NCBI RefSeq assembly: GCF_014224155.1
Contig: NZ_JAASUI010000004.1
Location: 124,001 to 188,000 of the forward strand
DNA length: 64,000 nucleotides
Direction: 5' to 3'
Source of the DNA: Listeria cossartiae subsp. cossartiae
GTDB taxonomy: Bacteria; Bacillota; Bacilli; Lactobacillales; Listeriaceae
The notes beneath the pieces are model-generated. The model searched no databases. It had not been told where the DNA came from and saw only the letters and a list, made by a program, of their open reading frames with translations. A program made the position numbers and the translations under genes. Positions 62,216-64,000 of the stretch are shown here, piece after piece; position 1 is the stretch's first letter; every line of letters begins with the position of its first letter.

Positions 62216-63241
62216 TCACTCCTTCGTTAATAAACCTTGATAAAAGTCCAACCAAATTTGCGCCAGTCGGTCTTCGGAATAATAAGTCGCGCCTCGTTTG
62301 GCCGCTTGCAGCATTTCATTATAGTAATCCGCGTCATTTTGTAAACGCTCAATAGCGCGGATAAATCCTGGATTATCGACCTCTTTGACATAGTAACCAT
62401 CTAAAATTTCTTCATATAAATCCAAATTTCGTAATAATATCGGAACGTCCGAGCTCATCGCTTCCAAAATCGCCATTGGGAACAGCTCGTTGTAGGAAGG
62501 CATAAAAAACACATCCGCCATATTGATACAAGCATTCATTTCCGAACGGTCAACAATCCCGATAAATTTCACGTTACTCGGTGGATTATCATAGATTTTT
62601 TTCAATTCTTCATAGCCAGAAGTAATTTTTCCAAAAGAAAAGCCGCCAGCCCAGACAAATTGAACATCAGGTAGTTGTTTCGCCACCTCGATAAAATCAA
62701 GTACACCTTTACGATGCTGCACTTGCCCAATCCCAATCACCGTAAATTTATCAGCTGGAATTCCATATTTTTCCCGCGCAAGTTGTTTTTCCGCCTTTGG
62801 AAGTGGGAAAAAGCTCTTTTTAGAAACGAAATTCGGGATATAATGGATTTTTTCTTCAGGAATATCATATGCAGTTAGTTTCGGTATAAACGAAGGATTA
62901 ACCACAACAATCTCATCCATGCGCTTATAAAATCCAATCAAATATTTATAAAAAACGACCCGGGCGATCCACGGTAATTTCAGACTACCTTCCATTGTTT
63001 CCGGCAGAAAATGAACATATCCAACCCGAACGCCGCGTTTCTTCTTAAAAAAAGTCGAAAGAAAAAAACGGAAATCAACGGTATGATAATGCGTGATATC
63101 CGATTTCTCCAAACTATTAATCTTCATATCAATTTCATTTATATATCTTTCTTCTAGCAAGTTCACAAGTTCGCGGTAAGCCGATGCTACACCTTGTCCT
63201 TTTACTTTTTCTGCCGAAGATAGCATTGTCAACTTAATCAC
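62216..63241 (-). CDS. lafB: Glycosyltransferase LafB (lipoteichoic acid glycolipid anchor)
   Basis: LafB adds galactose to glucosyl-diacylglycerol to make the lipoteichoic acid anchor. The 341-residue GT4-type protein has YGVHF-like YVHFLPE, GIGQVQHRKGVLDFIEVA and the EX7E-type region MPSYNELFPMAILEAM. I start at GTG 63241 (VIKLTMLSS), about 10 bases from GAGAGG; it overlaps the lafA end by 8 bases. Confidence 0.88.
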   Translation of the reverse strand: MIKLTMLSSAEKVKGQGVASAYRELVNLLEERYINEIDMKINSLEKSDITHYHTVDFRFFLSTFFKKKRGVRVGYVHFLPETMEGSLKLPWIARVVFYKYLIGFYKRMDEIVVVNPSFIPKLTAYDIPEEKIHYIPNFVSKKSFFPLPKAEKQLAREKYGIPADKFTVIGIGQVQHRKGVLDFIEVAKQLPDVQFVWAGGFSFGKITSGYEELKKIYDNPPSNVKFIGIVDRSEMNACINMADVFFMPSYNELFPMAILEAMSSDVPILLRNLDLYEEILDGYYVKEVDNPGFIRAIERLQNDADYYNEMLQAAKRGATYYSEDRLAQIWLDFYQGLLTKE

Positions 63242-64000
63242 GCCGCGATGACCTCTCTTTCCTTTGAACATGCGTAGAAGATGAAAGTGAAAATACTTGT
63301 GAAGCTATTTTGCTTTTTATTAATGTCGGTTTTACTTTAATCGTCCCATTTTGTCGCTTAGCTCGGTAGATTTCTCGAACTTCATTGTATGTAGATTCAA
63401 TGTTGATTCCAAATTGGTCCGCAGAAATTGATTCCACTTTGACTCTACCATTTGATGCGACTAATGTTGCGGTGTTTTTATCTGAAAGTATTTTAATTAA
63501 CAAACTTGCAAGCTCGTAATCTTCATCGAATAAAAAGGCCGTTTCTCTGTCGCTTAAAAAGCCTTCAATACTTTCGTCACGTTTAGCTACAACTGGTAAA
63601 GATGCCGCCATTGCTTCAGCGTAAGTTAAGCCTTGCGTTTCTGTCGTTGAGGCACTCACAAAAAGGTCACCTAATTGGTAATATAAACTAATATTTTCCC
63701 AGTCCACTGCTCCGGTGAAAATAACATGTGCTTCTAATTGTTTTTCTTCTACTAATTTTTCTAAGTCTTTACGTACCGGTCCATCGCCAACAATAACTAG
63801 TTTGGCTGTTGGTTTCGTTTGTAGGACTTCTGGCATCGCGTTAATAATCGCATCGATGTTTTTCTCGTGCGCAATTCTTCCAAGCGAAAGTATCACCGGA
63901 TCTTCTGCTCCAATACCAAGTGATTTTTTCAGGTCTAAAATTTGCTGTTTCTCAACCGGCGCGAACGATGAAATATCTGTACCTGTTGGAACTGTATACA
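63234..64000 (-). CDS. lafA: Glycosyltransferase LafA, C-terminal part (cut by window edge)
   Basis: LafA glucosylates diacylglycerol in the first step of glycolipid anchor synthesis. About 255 C-terminal residues are visible, with VILSLGRIAHEKNIDAIINAMP, LVIVGDGPVRKDLEKL and the EX7E motif SASTTETQGLTYAEAMAASLPVV. The N-terminal half lies beyond base 64000; the reading frame is open to the window edge. Confidence 0.92.
   Translation of the reverse strand, partial: YTVPTGTDISSFAPVEKQQILDLKKSLGIGAEDPVILSLGRIAHEKNIDAIINAMPEVLQTKPTAKLVIVGDGPVRKDLEKLVEEKQLEAHVIFTGAVDWENISLYYQLGDLFVSASTTETQGLTYAEAMAASLPVVAKRDESIEGFLSDRETAFLFDEDYELASLLIKILSDKNTATLVASNGRVKVESISADQFGINIESTYNEVREIYRAKRQNGTIKVKPTLIKSKIASQVFSLSSSTHVQRKERSSRRD

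Overview
The window is a low-GC Firmicute chromosome segment. Its gene order and protein sequences point strongly to Listeria, and it looks collinear with the uvrB-to-lafA stretch of L. monocytogenes (about lmo2489 to lmo2555 in EGD-e; locus numbers recalled from memory). Almost everything is on the minus strand. The only plus-strand genes are a short group at 27.8-30.3 kb (yvyE, an acetyltransferase and a LytR-CpsA-Psr gene). I see no rRNA, tRNA, insertion sequence, prophage or CRISPR. The nucleotide-sugar gene that in serovar 1/2 strains lies between gtcA and rho (lmo2550) is absent, which fits a serogroup-4-like strain or a related species such as L. innocua.

Layout, left to right: the start of uvrB with an SOS box; csbA, a YfbR-type HD nucleotidase, a small membrane protein and a CzrA-type zinc sensor; the phosphate regulon (phoPR, pstS-C-A-B-B-phoU) with a Pho box before pstS; minJ and cls; a cell-wall hydrolase block in which ftsEX lies directly upstream of two coiled-coil hydrolases (NlpC/P60 and M23); a YitT protein, prfB with its programmed frameshift, secA, hpf, comFA-comFC, degV and the orphan regulator degU. 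Next come the wall teichoic acid genes (LCP ligase, tagO, tagA) with menC inserted, a LysM-3D protein, competence ssbB, fabZ, mbl, murA, the complete atpIBEFHAGDC operon, mnaA, upp, glyA, ywlE, sua5, prmC, prfA (RF1), tdk, hom-thrC-thrB, rpmE2, gtcA, rho, murZ and the lafABC glycolipid genes.

The common theme is envelope building: precursors (murA, murZ), teichoic acids (tagO, tagA, mnaA, LCP, gtcA), glycolipid anchor (lafABC), shape (mbl, minJ) and controlled hydrolysis (ftsEX with two hydrolases). Phosphate supply, ATP synthase and translation termination or rescue genes are interleaved.

The unexplained signals lie between genes. The best is a roughly 230-270 nt structured minus-strand RNA candidate between mnaA and atpI. 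It has several hairpins, two mutually exclusive pairings, a clear intrinsic terminator and GTTACA repeats upstream. A dense cluster of DnaA boxes sits between prmC and sua5. Other points are two ComK-type box pairs with identical 19-nt spacing, a small RNA candidate beside czrA, another RNA candidate upstream of ftsE, and overlapping SigB and cre-like elements before hpf.
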